From Dyadobacter sp. SG02 (GTDB lineage Bacteria > Bacteroidota > Bacteroidia > Cytophagales > Spirosomataceae), in the NCBI RefSeq assembly GCF_900109045.1, contig NZ_FNYL01000001.1, positions 569,386-633,385 on the forward strand: a stretch of DNA of 64,000 nt, read 5' to 3'. The notes beneath the pieces were generated by a model, which saw only the letters and a program-made list of their open reading frames with translations, was not told the DNA's origin and made no database searches. The position numbers and the translations under genes are program-made. This document shows, one piece after another, positions 1 through 8,435 of this stretch; the first letter of the stretch is position 1; the number at the start of each line of letters is the position of its first letter.

Positions 1-188
1 AACTCCGTTTCGAAGTTGTCGTAATTCATCATCCGTGACCCCAGGTTGTTGCCGATCAGGGAAATGTGCGTACCCTTACCGATTTTGACCGGCACAGGCT
101 GATTCAACTGGAACGCGCTGAATGCGATGACCGCCAGTCCAAAGGCAATAAGCGATGAATAAACGCTGATTTTTTTGGGTTTAGACAT
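1..188 (-). CDS. PVC-type haem-binding protein, N-terminal fragment
   Basis: Only the first 62 codons are present; the gene runs off the left edge. The start is the ATG at 188. The translation opens with a basic stretch (MSKPKKISVYSS), a hydrophobic signal segment at about residues 12-25, and then a block reading ISLIGNNLGSRMMNYDNFET. I recognise that block from the N-terminus of large Bacteroidota proteins annotated as PVC-type haem-binding CxxCH proteins, which start with an SGNH-hydrolase-like segment. The haem motif itself is outside the window, so the name is inferred from the N-terminus and from the neighbour: the ThuA gene lies 44 nt upstream on the same strand, and this pairing is common in these bacteria. 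Probably periplasmic. Confidence 0.55.
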   Translation of the reverse strand, partial: MSKPKKISVYSSLIAFGLAVIAFSAFQLNQPVPVKIGKGTHISLIGNNLGSRMMNYDNFETE

Positions 189-232
189 TTGAAAAGATTT
201 TAGGTTGGGTTTTAGGTAGCGTTATGTAAAGG

Positions 233-1111
233 TTACTTGGCTTCGCGGTAAGGCACCTGGATATCCATTTTGCCTTTCCATTCTTTCGGGATTTTCAGCC
301 CCAGCTCGTAATGTATCGCATTGATCACCAGCCGCTGGAATGCTTCGAGCCTGAAATCCTCGGGATGACCGAGCGTGGTCATAAACACTTTTCCGCCAAA
401 TGAGTTGGTACCGGTCCAGGCCACCGGGTTTTCGATCGCCTCCTTATCTGGGTTCACCGATTTGCCCATCAGCAACCACGTAGAGCCTTTGGTAGGATAG
501 TCGGGCAGCACGCGGTACAGCCACGAGCGTGCGTGGAACGGGCCTTTTACACCAGTAAGAATTGGATTTTTGGCCTGCTCGGGAATTACCGTCACGTCTG
601 TACTGCTATTGTGGCCATAATGCGTATGCTTCGCTGCCCCGCCCCATCCCGGAGGCGCATTCAGCGCAAACTCGCCGAAAGCATTCCATTTCTCGCTTTT
701 GTGTCCCTTGGGAAAATTGAATGCGTGTGTGGTCGTCCGGAAGCCCATCACCGGCTTGCCGGTTTTCAGATATGCTTCGATGTGCGCGAGCTGGTCCGGG
801 GGCAATTGACGCCAGCGAAGGTAAAAAATCGCCAGATCGGCGTCTTTCAATGCTTCGAGGCCGGGAATATTCTTTTCGCTGTTGTGATCGGGATTGGCTT
901 TGAGGACGATCGTCCGCATGCCGTAATTCTTTTCGAGCTCGGCCGCCACGATCGGCAGCGTTTCCTCGCCGCTGTACTCGTGGTCGCCGGTAACAAACAC
1001 AACCAGAGGCTTTTTGTCTTTTTTAGCAGATTGCGCCGCCGCATTTTGAGCACCGGCCATCACTGCAAATGCCGCAAAAAGGAAGCAAATGCAGAACTGT
1101 TTCAATTTCAT
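233..1111 (-). CDS. ThuA domain-containing secreted protein
   Basis: About 292 residues from the ATG at 1111; an ATG 21 nt further upstream is also possible, but the 1111 start gives a cleaner signal peptide (MKLKQFCICFLFAAFAVMAGAQ). After cleavage the protein is a single ThuA-like domain of the glutamine-amidotransferase-like fold. The first strand reads PLVVFVTGDHEYSGEE, then come FYLRWRQLP, GFRTTTHAF and, late in the domain, TTLGHPEDFR, all typical of the family. ThuA proteins are linked to disaccharide and keto-sugar metabolism in several phyla, but their chemistry is unsettled, so no reaction is assigned. It probably shares a transcript with the PVC-type haem protein 44 nt downstream. 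Confidence 0.85.
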   Translation of the reverse strand: MKLKQFCICFLFAAFAVMAGAQNAAAQSAKKDKKPLVVFVTGDHEYSGEETLPIVAAELEKNYGMRTIVLKANPDHNSEKNIPGLEALKDADLAIFYLRWRQLPPDQLAHIEAYLKTGKPVMGFRTTTHAFNFPKGHKSEKWNAFGEFALNAPPGWGGAAKHTHYGHNSSTDVTVIPEQAKNPILTGVKGPFHARSWLYRVLPDYPTKGSTWLLMGKSVNPDKEAIENPVAWTGTNSFGGKVFMTTLGHPEDFRLEAFQRLVINAIHYELGLKIPKEWKGKMDIQVPYREAK

Positions 1112-1197
1112 GATGAAAGGATTAAGGTTCAAGCTGAGTAAGTAAAGATACTTTTATAATGCAAAAAGCGCTGTAAACTACTGTGAAGTGCCTGCTC

Positions 1198-1205
1198 CAA
1201 AATTA
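1198..1205 (-). promoter_or_regulatory. Predicted -7 element for the ThuA gene
   Basis: On the minus strand this reads TAATTTTG, a full match to the Bacteroidota -7 consensus TAnnTTTG. No TTG lies at the right distance for a -33 element. It would give a leader of about 80 nt before the ATG at 1111. Confidence 0.35.
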
Positions 1206-1285
1206 CCCTTTCGGAAACTTTTCAGCACAGCCACACAGGAAAGACTGTTTTATCCAATTTTTCCCTTAGTTTGTTATAATGTGTT

Positions 1286-1312
1286 GTGAAAAAAACCGAT
1301 AGTGTTCGGTTT
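1286..1312 (-). terminator. Rho-independent terminator after the 108-residue gene
   Basis: On the minus strand a 7-bp stem AAACCGA/TCGGTTT with a 6-nt loop runs straight into a run of seven T. It lies about 35 nt past the stop codon of the gene ending at 1346. Confidence 0.65.
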
Positions 1313-1345
1313 GCTTATACTCACAACTGGCACCTTGGCGAAAAC

Positions 1346-1672
1346 TCAATCGATAGTATCTATTTTCAGCAAGGTGCCATTGCTGAATATGAGTTCGTGC
1401 TGATACATCTGAACAGTGTCGCCGGAAAAGTCCATTCCTTCAAAAGCAGGGTAACATTTCAGGCGTTTTTCTATTTTGTTTTTAGATCTATCGGTGTCAT
1501 TAAAAATCGAAATAATCACAGCCAATTCATCTTCTATCATGTTGTAGCCATCTCTCATATACGTAATTGTGACCGCTTGGTCTACAATCACATATCCGCC
1601 GACTATCAATAGAAAACAGAGAGACCCTCCTAGAATGGTAAAAAGCACTTTTTGTTTTTTGTTGAATGACAT
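1346..1672 (-). CDS. Small single-pass membrane protein, unknown function
   Basis: 108 residues, not recognised. A short basic N-terminus (MSFNKKQK) is followed by one strong hydrophobic helix at about residues 9-31, so it is probably an inner-membrane anchor with the remaining 75 residues in the periplasm. The soluble part is mixed acidic and basic with no motif I know. It has a good terminator downstream and is preceded by a short stop-to-stop open stretch that may be the end of a decayed gene. Confidence 0.55.
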   Translation of the reverse strand: MSFNKKQKVLFTILGGSLCFLLIVGGYVIVDQAVTITYMRDGYNMIEDELAVIISIFNDTDRSKNKIEKRLKCYPAFEGMDFSGDTVQMYQHELIFSNGTLLKIDTID

Positions 1673-1684
1673 ATCTGTGGTCGC

Positions 1685-1798
1685 TTACTGCAAATACTCT
1701 TTCAATTCTTCCCGTAGCATATGGTGAACCCCAATGTCTGCGAAAGCCTCGGACAAATCTACATTAGCCCCTTTGACAAATGAAGCGACTATGCTGAA
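1685..1798 (-). pseudogene. Possible gene remnant, C-terminal tail only
   Basis: A stretch of 37 sense codons lies between an in-frame TAA at 1799-1801 and a TAA at 1685-1687. It has no ATG before residue 27. The translation ends in DIGVHHMLREELKEYLQ and looks like the amphipathic helical C-terminus of a real protein rather than random sequence. It is squeezed between the metallopeptidase stop and the 108-residue gene. It may be a leftover of a deleted or frameshifted gene; chance cannot be excluded. Confidence 0.25.
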
Positions 1799-1830
1799 TT
1801 AAGTTTTGCTTTCAAGCAGATGAGCAGCCC

Positions 1831-2769
1831 TCACTTTTTCAAACATTGGATCAGATTTTGCAGTTGCGTGCTATTGAATTGAGTATTCCGGATAGCAAGC
1901 AAGATGGGTGCATCGATGCCCCATTGGATTACGGTCTTTAACTTTTCCGCGTCATTATTTGTGAAGACCGCTATCCAGATTGCAACCGGGAACGCACCCC
2001 ACTTCTTTAAGATTGCTCCTCGTGAAAGGCTTCTCCTGATGCCAGCTTTTTGATTCGCATTAAGACTGTCTGCATTGCACACGCTTTCGATATTAATGAT
2101 AAATTCCGGAATCAACGTTGCCAGGGCCTTCGAAGTTGCCGCTGGTAAAGCATTCCCTTCCGGCAACCAATTTTTTGACAGTGAGCGATAGGTGCCTAAA
2201 CCTTCATAAATGCACTCCCAAAGAATACTATCCCTGAAAGTCCTTAATTCGAGATCAGCACTTTTCAGGCACTTCTTATGGAATAAATGGGTCATTTCAT
2301 GTGCAAACAACCGATCGATCCGACTGGAATTATCCTCCGATTTGGCGTCGCCATAATTGGCCTCCAACACGCACAAATCGAAGCATATCGTCTCTTTGCC
2401 AAAGGTAAACGCATCATCTACACCTCCTAATCCCGCTAGGATCACTACTTTGTTGATAACTAAGTTATCAAACGGCACAGCAAGTGAATCGATCATGAGC
2501 TCCCAGTAAGCTTCGCGACTCGCTATCAATGCATACCAATCCTTTTCCGCAGCGGAAAAATGCTTTGTTAGAATAGCAGTTGAATCATTCGGATGAACCT
2601 TCCGGGAATCTAAAATACGCTTCCATTCCGCACCTGCCTTTTTGTCTTCCGGCACACTCATAACAACAATGCGATCGCCGAGAGCCATTTTCTGAACCTG
2701 CGCGGCAGTAACATGCCATGTGGTGATCATACTGAGCAGGATGGAAATTCTAAGCAAGAATGAAGTCAT
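1831..2769 (-). CDS. Secreted HExxH zinc metallopeptidase (DUF2268-like)
   Basis: 312 residues from the ATG at 2769, chosen because it starts directly at a signal peptide (MTSFLLRISILLSMITTWHVTAAQ); a start 39 nt upstream would put 13 odd residues before it. The zinc-binding helix is HEMTH at about residues 157-161. A second helix, YEGLGTYRSL near residue 188, supplies a plausible third ligand Glu in the gluzincin manner. The layout resembles predicted Zn proteases of the DUF2268/DUF5700 type, but the exact family is uncertain. Probably periplasmic or surface-exposed. Substrate unknown. Neighbours are unrelated unknowns, so context gives no clue. Confidence 0.65.
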   Translation of the reverse strand: MTSFLLRISILLSMITTWHVTAAQVQKMALGDRIVVMSVPEDKKAGAEWKRILDSRKVHPNDSTAILTKHFSAAEKDWYALIASREAYWELMIDSLAVPFDNLVINKVVILAGLGGVDDAFTFGKETICFDLCVLEANYGDAKSEDNSSRIDRLFAHEMTHLFHKKCLKSADLELRTFRDSILWECIYEGLGTYRSLSKNWLPEGNALPAATSKALATLIPEFIINIESVCNADSLNANQKAGIRRSLSRGAILKKWGAFPVAIWIAVFTNNDAEKLKTVIQWGIDAPILLAIRNTQFNSTQLQNLIQCLKK

Positions 2770-2876
2770 ATCACACGCGACGAGTTTGCCATGAACCCTT
2801 TTGCACAAATTAACGAGCCATCACGTGAATATAATCATGCAATTATCCTGGGTAGTGGATGACTTAGTGTCTGGGT

Positions 2877-3614
2877 TCACATAAACCGCAACCCCAGCGT
2901 CAGCGAAAACCGCGACAAATCCACGCTGTCGTCTTTCGACAAGTGCAGTGTTTCCGTACTGAATTCGGTTTTGCGTTGGAGGCGGTAGATGGCACCCATC
3001 ATGGCAGTGCCGGTGAGGTTGACTGCGAATTTGGGGCTAATGGGTTGCTCGATTCCGACGCTGATGCCCCAATTCATCGTTTTGCCGGAAAAAGTGAATG
3101 GCTGCGCACCAACCACACTTTTGTTTTCGTAAGGTTGGTAGCCCAGCAGCAGAGAGGTGAGAATGGCGGTTTTGCCGTTTTTCAGGAAGGAGCGATGGAT
3201 CAATGCGCCGCTCAGGTGCTGGATCGTCACTTTTTCACTTTGCGAGCTGTCGAGGCGCGCCGAGGCTTTGTACATTTCATAGCGCAAGCCGAAGCCGACG
3301 TGTTTCCAAGGGAAGTATGCAATATCACCGCCGAATGCAATGCCGGATTTGAGGTCTTTGATATACTCCTGCTGGTCGTGGCTGGTTACCCGTCCCGCAC
3401 GGAATAGCCGGTAGGCATAGCCGCCGTTCAGGCCAAAACTCCATCGCGGAAGGCCGCTGTCGACGGCCTCCTTTTCCTTTACAACGGCCTTTCGCGGCTG
3501 ATCGACTCTCTCGTCGCGTTCCTTCCTCCATTCGGTGATGGAAGCTTCCTGGGCGCTGGCACTGTGGCCCAGCGTACCCAAAAACAGTAACAAAGCGGCA
3601 AACGATCTGATCAT
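2877..3614 (-). CDS. Outer-membrane beta-barrel protein, unknown function
   Basis: 245 residues with a clear signal peptide (MIRSFAALLLFLGTLGHSASAQ). The mature part starts with a charged region (ITEWRKERDERVDQPRK), then about 190 residues of alternating hydrophobic and polar strands (WSFGLNGGYAYRLF, VGFGLRYEMYKASA, MNWGISVGIEQPIS) ending in SLTLGLRFM. This pattern is that of a small 8-10-strand outer-membrane barrel. No enzyme motif is seen. A minus-strand TAGTTTTG at 3647-3654 may be its -7 element, giving a short leader. Confidence 0.65.
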   Translation of the reverse strand: MIRSFAALLLFLGTLGHSASAQEASITEWRKERDERVDQPRKAVVKEKEAVDSGLPRWSFGLNGGYAYRLFRAGRVTSHDQQEYIKDLKSGIAFGGDIAYFPWKHVGFGLRYEMYKASARLDSSQSEKVTIQHLSGALIHRSFLKNGKTAILTSLLLGYQPYENKSVVGAQPFTFSGKTMNWGISVGIEQPISPKFAVNLTGTAMMGAIYRLQRKTEFSTETLHLSKDDSVDLSRFSLTLGLRFM

Positions 3615-3666
3615 TATGTACGGAACGCGGCGAATTTTTCAGTGCCCAAAACTACGACAGAAATTG

Positions 3667-4980
3667 TCAGATTACGGATTTGACACCCGCTTTTTTGAGT
3701 TTTTCGACGATGAAACTACCCAACGCCCTACCCTGCTCCTGGCCGTTCTCGATCGCGTCGCGGTAATGGATGCCGCCGTAGAGCCGCGAAATAGCCGCTT
3801 CCTCCGATGCCTGCCGGAAGGATTTGAAATCCCTTGTCGGCAACTCGAATATCACTTCGGTATCGTCGCGGAATGCAAAGTGGTCGCCCAGTAAAAAGGT
3901 CAGAGTCTCTGCTACGGCGGTGGAAATGACGCTATGCCCGCTGGTATATTCGGGAAATGGCGGGGTTTGCAGTAGCGGCTGCCATTGGGGATCGATGGTC
4001 CGGTTGATAACCGTTTCCGGCCTTACGCGACTGCTCCGGTACTTTTCGTCCCAGCAACTGATGAATGCGTCCATCAGCGTAGCCGCGGCTAGCGAATGCA
4101 CCATAATGCCTTTGTCGAGGTCCAGGTTGGCTTTGGTGGTGGCAATGCCGGTAATGTTCATCCAGTGGCCGCCCGGGCTGATTTTCTTGAATCCGATGTT
4201 CATATGCCCCGAAGTGTTGATCGCAAACGGATTGCAATCCCAGTAAGAGGCGATAAAGCGTTGTTGTTCCGTCAGGTTTTTACCTACCTGATAAACCTCC
4301 TTCGCGAGCTTATAGAACTCGCTCGTACTGTCTTTGCTGAACTCCACAGGCGGTTTTGGCACAAACTGACCGCATGAATCGATCAGTACCGGGCGGATCG
4401 TTTTCCAATGCGGCTCCACGCCCTCGATATAGCCCGGCGGGGTCGGGTACCAGTAGGCATCGCCCTTCTTCGGCCGGTACCGCAGGCGGGTGCTGAGTTT
4501 GAGATAGCCATCGGTAGAAGCATCGGCCGCAATTTTCTTCGCCACATCCTGCGCTACGGCAATCGATTTGTCGATCGTCGCCTGGGAATGCCCCTCGCGC
4601 AGCAACGCGATGATCAACTTTTTCTGGTCTTCTTCGAGCATGTATCCCGACGGAATAATAATCCGGCCCGTTTCAAGAATACAGTACAATGCGGCGATCT
4701 GGTAATCGTAGTCCTTCGCCACGATGCTAACCGGGTTAATGCTATTGGTAAATACCGTTGGTGCGACGATCTGCTTGTTGTTGCGCGCCACGATCTCGTG
4801 CGCGCCCAGAAGGCAATAGGTGTAAAAGCGGCTGGCCGCAGGCGGGTTCACGACATCGTGGATCATGACCATCGTCACCGAGAAAACGGCCGGTTGTAAA
4901 TGCTTGCGCAACTCCTCTTTGGCAGGATTTGCAAAAACAGATTGGGTAAAAATCAAAAGGAGGAGGAGTATCCGGCGCAT
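3667..4980 (-). CDS. Vanadium-dependent haloperoxidase / PAP2-like enzyme
   Basis: 437 residues with a signal peptide (MRRILLLLLIFTQSVFA), so probably periplasmic. The C-terminal half carries the three PAP2/vanadate-binding signatures: K313 to R320-P321 (KYRSSRVRP), the central PEYTSGHS with S347, G348 and H349, and SRLYGGIHYRD with R399 and H405. The roughly 250-residue helical N-terminus is typical of the vanadium haloperoxidase branch rather than of small PAP2 phosphatases. Sequence alone cannot say whether it acts as peroxidase or phosphatase. Its ATG overlaps the stop of the VCBS/ASPIC gene upstream in the form TAATG, so the two should be translationally coupled and their products may work together. 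Confidence 0.8.
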   Translation of the reverse strand: MRRILLLLLIFTQSVFANPAKEELRKHLQPAVFSVTMVMIHDVVNPPAASRFYTYCLLGAHEIVARNNKQIVAPTVFTNSINPVSIVAKDYDYQIAALYCILETGRIIIPSGYMLEEDQKKLIIALLREGHSQATIDKSIAVAQDVAKKIAADASTDGYLKLSTRLRYRPKKGDAYWYPTPPGYIEGVEPHWKTIRPVLIDSCGQFVPKPPVEFSKDSTSEFYKLAKEVYQVGKNLTEQQRFIASYWDCNPFAINTSGHMNIGFKKISPGGHWMNITGIATTKANLDLDKGIMVHSLAAATLMDAFISCWDEKYRSSRVRPETVINRTIDPQWQPLLQTPPFPEYTSGHSVISTAVAETLTFLLGDHFAFRDDTEVIFELPTRDFKSFRQASEEAAISRLYGGIHYRDAIENGQEQGRALGSFIVEKLKKAGVKSVI

Positions 4981-7900
4981 TACTTTCTGGAATTTTTATA
5001 AAACTGCAATGGCTCATTGAATGCGCCTATCACTAAAAAAGGCTGGTCACCAATATGGATCTGTACGGCCGATTTCACATCACCGGCTATCGACAATCCG
5101 GCTTCCGACTGCTCCACGAAACGAAAGCCCCCCTTGCCGTCGCCGGCGAAAAGACTGCCGTAATTGGCATCCATACTGCCCAGTTTGAGCCGGTTATCGG
5201 TTTTGTTACCCAACAGCAGCAGGTCTTTCTGCCCGTCGTGGTTGTAGTCGCCTGTGAGGATCGCGCATACGGGCGCGAATTGCGCGCGTGCAGGCATGGA
5301 GATCTTTTCGAATTTGCCGTTGCGGTTCATGAAACAAACGGTACGGAGCTCGCGCGCTTCCAGTTTACCGGCTTTGGCGAGTTCGGCAGGCGGGATTACG
5401 TCCGGCATGGTTGCATTGGCGTAGTCGCGGTAAAAGGAGAATTTCTTGCGCATCGGATAAATCTGGTCGTTCAGCTCGTCGCGGCTTACGAACGGGTAGG
5501 ATTTGCCCTGCACATAAAAGTTAAAGAATGGATCTATCGAGCCATTTTTATCAAAATCGGCGAAATACAGTTCTGCGGGCTCTCTTTCGGAAGCTTTGAT
5601 CTGCGAATTCTGTCCCAGGTTACCGGCGAGCATATCAGGCTTTCCATCCCCGTCCAGGTCTTCGATTTTGATGGTATTCCAAAAACCGCTCTCCTCATTT
5701 GGAAAGAAATCGGTGGTTTTATCTTCAAAATCTTTCCCATTGTAAGTAAACACTTTCACCGGCATCATTTCGCCCGCTATCACCAGTTCCGATCTGCCGT
5801 CCGCATTCAAATCACCCCATTGCGCGTCGGTAACCATCCCTATCTTGAAAAATGGTGATTCGCGGGCTTCGAAACGACCTTTTCCATCATTTACGAGCAG
5901 GAACGACGCCGGAGCCTCCGGGTAACGACCAGGTATAATGCGGCCGCCCAGGAATAGATCGAGGTCGCCGTCTTTATCAAAATCAAATGGTCGCACGCAC
6001 GACTTGCTGCTGGCTTTCAAATTCGGCACGGAAAGTACCGACAGGCTCAGACCGCCCTTTCCATCGCTCAGATAAACTTCGTCTTGCAACGAAACCGTGT
6101 TCGGCTCAAAAAGGGAATAGCCGCCTTTCGCAATGTACAGGTCGTCATAACCATCGCCATTAGCATCGAAAAACAGGGCAGCCGAAATGGCGGACGTATT
6201 TTCATCTCCGACGGCAAAACCGGGCATTTCGCGGAATGCACCGTCCTTTTGTTGAAGGAAAATCTTCGCCTGCTTGTTCTGGTCGCCGCTCACGAAAATA
6301 TCGTCGAGTCCGTCCTTGTTCACATCGCCTTTCGCCACCACCGGGCCCGTTTGCGAATACATGGACAACATTAGCGGCTGGCGTTTGAAATCATTTTCGC
6401 TGAAACCTTCGTGCTGGTAGGCAACCGCAGGGGACTGTTTTTGGAATAATGCATTTACAATGCGCTGCTTTTCGGATTTATCAGCCTTTTTTCCACCCTT
6501 TTCGACGACCAGTAACTGGTTACCCTTCACATTTTCCAGGATTTGAACGGTTCCATCCGGCCAGAGAACTTTCACAGTATCCACTCCCGCCATTTCCCCA
6601 AGCCCGAAATGCAGGCGCAACGGCGTACACGACAAATAGCCGCGGTTCGGATTCACTTCCTGGTATTGCAGTGTTCCTTTATTTTTAAGATAAACCCTCG
6701 CCCCTATTCCACTCGCATTCGCGCCGCCCTGTTTCAGCTTCAATTGCAGCCAATGAATGTTTTTGATCTCACTGGCTGTATTCTGGTAGACAAATGCAGG
6801 TTCATTAATGTTGTTAACAACCAGGTCGAGATCGCCGTCATTGTCCAGATCCGCATATACCGCCCCACTGGAAACCGCTCCCTGTTCGAGCCCCCAGGGC
6901 TGCTGCATTTTGGAAAAAGTGAGGTCGCGGTTGTTTTTGAAAATATAGTTAGCCAGCGCCGTGGAAGGCATTGCTTTCACGAGATCCATCAGCTGAAAAG
7001 GCTCCTTATCGACAGCCCTTTTGATCTTGTAATCACCCCAGTATTTGAGAAAATCCTTGTTGGTATAATCCCTCAGATAACCGTTTGAAATGAAAAGATC
7101 CTTGAAACCGTCGTTGTCGAAATCGGCGAAGAGCGGCGTCCAGCTCCAATCGGTGTTGGAAACGCCGGCAAACTGCGCGATCTCGCTGAATGTACCGTCG
7201 CCGTTGTTGAGCTGTAACATATTGCGCATGTATTGCTTTTGCAGGTCCTGCCGCACCATGAGTTCGAAGGATTCGTAGTTTTCCTGCAATTGAAGCAGTT
7301 TTTGCCGCTGGTTATCCTCCGGCAGCATATCGAGCGACATGATGTCAGGCAGACCGTCGTTGTTGAAATCGGCGATATCGATACCCATCGAAAACTGGGC
7401 CAGGTGCCGGAAATACTGCCGCGTCACGTCCTTGAACGTGCCGTCGTGGTTGTTGATGTACAGGTAATCGGGCTCGTTGTAATCGTTGGTGACGTAAATA
7501 TCCTGCCAACCGTCCTGGTTTACATCGGCGATGGCAATGCCCAGCCCGAACGTTAATGGATATTGGTGAATACCCGCCTTTTGGGTAACCTCCACAAAAT
7601 GGTTCTTCTGGTTTTCAAAAAGCTTGTTACCCGCGAGCTCGTCCGTCTGCGTACGGAACTTGGCGAGCTCCATATTGTCGATCTTTTTGGTGGTATGGTT
7701 GAGCAACATCATATCCAGATCGCCATCGTTGTCGTAATCAAAGAAAGCGGCCTGGGTGCTGTAACTGATATTGTCGAGCCCGTACTCCTTCGCTTGTTCG
7801 ACGAATTTGAGATTGCCCTGGTTGATAAAAAGCTGGTTTTTCCGGTCCTCGTCCTTCACCTTGCCGGAGTAGCAAATGTGGATATCCAGCAAGCCGTCGC

Positions 7901-8294
7901 CATTTACATCGGCCATCGTCACGCCCGTTTTCCAACCGCCCTTCCTGCCTTCCAGACCCTTACCTGCCGAGGAAGTGATGTCTTTAAACTTCATCTTCTC
8001 CCCTTTCGCGCCCAGGTTCAGGTAAAGCTTATTGGAGCCCATGTTGGAGGTAAAGAAGAGGTCGTCGAAACCGTCATTATTAATGTCGCCCACCGCTACG
8101 CCGCCACCATTGTAATAGTATTCGTACGACATCACATTCTGGCCCTCCGTCTCGCTGATGGGGTTCACAAAATCGACGCCCGTCTGCTTCCCATCGAGCA
8201 AGCGGAACAAAGGGTTCTGCGCCCTGACGTCGGTGAACGATAATGTCAGCAGTAAAAAGGCAGGCAGGTAAAAGAGGCGACCTTTGTGATTCAT
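4980..8294 (-). CDS. Giant FG-GAP/VCBS repeat protein with ASPIC/UnbV domain
   Basis: 1104 residues with a signal peptide (MNHKGRLFYLPAFLLL, ending near residue 25). The first half is a run of FG-GAP repeats carrying calcium loops of the DxNxDGxxD type (DINNDGFDD, DVNGDGLLD, DYDNDGDLD, DVNQDGWQD, DFNNDGLPD, DFDNDGFKD, DLDNDGDLD). At about 525-600 comes an ASPIC/UnbV domain with RGYLSCTP, LHFGLG and VLWPDG. A second repeat block follows (DVNKDGLDD, DANGDGYDD, DFDKDGDLD, DLDGDGKPD, DYNHDGQKD). The family (CRTAC1-like) forms beta-propellers outside the cell; its function in bacteria is not established. It follows SusCD pair 1 and is coupled to the haloperoxidase-like gene by a one-base overlap. 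Confidence 0.88.
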   Translation of the reverse strand: MNHKGRLFYLPAFLLLTLSFTDVRAQNPLFRLLDGKQTGVDFVNPISETEGQNVMSYEYYYNGGGVAVGDINNDGFDDLFFTSNMGSNKLYLNLGAKGEKMKFKDITSSAGKGLEGRKGGWKTGVTMADVNGDGLLDIHICYSGKVKDEDRKNQLFINQGNLKFVEQAKEYGLDNISYSTQAAFFDYDNDGDLDMMLLNHTTKKIDNMELAKFRTQTDELAGNKLFENQKNHFVEVTQKAGIHQYPLTFGLGIAIADVNQDGWQDIYVTNDYNEPDYLYINNHDGTFKDVTRQYFRHLAQFSMGIDIADFNNDGLPDIMSLDMLPEDNQRQKLLQLQENYESFELMVRQDLQKQYMRNMLQLNNGDGTFSEIAQFAGVSNTDWSWTPLFADFDNDGFKDLFISNGYLRDYTNKDFLKYWGDYKIKRAVDKEPFQLMDLVKAMPSTALANYIFKNNRDLTFSKMQQPWGLEQGAVSSGAVYADLDNDGDLDLVVNNINEPAFVYQNTASEIKNIHWLQLKLKQGGANASGIGARVYLKNKGTLQYQEVNPNRGYLSCTPLRLHFGLGEMAGVDTVKVLWPDGTVQILENVKGNQLLVVEKGGKKADKSEKQRIVNALFQKQSPAVAYQHEGFSENDFKRQPLMLSMYSQTGPVVAKGDVNKDGLDDIFVSGDQNKQAKIFLQQKDGAFREMPGFAVGDENTSAISAALFFDANGDGYDDLYIAKGGYSLFEPNTVSLQDEVYLSDGKGGLSLSVLSVPNLKASSKSCVRPFDFDKDGDLDLFLGGRIIPGRYPEAPASFLLVNDGKGRFEARESPFFKIGMVTDAQWGDLNADGRSELVIAGEMMPVKVFTYNGKDFEDKTTDFFPNEESGFWNTIKIEDLDGDGKPDMLAGNLGQNSQIKASEREPAELYFADFDKNGSIDPFFNFYVQGKSYPFVSRDELNDQIYPMRKKFSFYRDYANATMPDVIPPAELAKAGKLEARELRTVCFMNRNGKFEKISMPARAQFAPVCAILTGDYNHDGQKDLLLLGNKTDNRLKLGSMDANYGSLFAGDGKGGFRFVEQSEAGLSIAGDVKSAVQIHIGDQPFLVIGAFNEPLQFYKNSRK

Positions 8295-8336
8295 TGAAAG
8301 TGCGGTACCGATTTAGAAAGGAAGATTTACTACTAA

Positions 8337-8366
8337 AATAAAAAACTTCAACCAAAAGTTGAAGTT
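8337..8366 (-). terminator. Terminator-like hairpin between SusD and VCBS gene (second of two)
   Basis: On the minus strand a perfect 9-bp stem AACTTCAAC/GTTGAAGTT with a 5-nt loop is followed by a T-rich tail (TTTTTTATTTT). Transcription from SusD 1 should end here in part; it lies 43 nt before the VCBS start, which leaves little room for a separate promoter. Confidence 0.65.
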
Positions 8367-8391
8367 AAAACTTAGTGCAGTGATTCGGGAG

Positions 8392-8428
8392 GAAAGCGCT
8401 AAGAAAATTAATATTTCTTAGCGCTTTC
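8392..8428 (-). terminator. Long perfect hairpin just after SusD 1
   Basis: A perfect 15-bp inverted repeat (GAAAGCGCTAAGAAA and its complement) with a 7-nt loop, starting 8 nt past the SusD 1 stop. It lacks a strong T-run after the stem, so it may act as an mRNA 3'-end stabiliser or as the first half of a double terminator with the hairpin at 8337-8366. Confidence 0.55.
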
Positions 8429-8435
8429 GTATTAT

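Noticed and set aside
5055..5858. Long plus-strand open frame opposite the first VCBS gene
   Set aside because: It mirrors the repeated calcium-loop codons of the real gene on the other strand and has no protein-like pattern or signals of its own.
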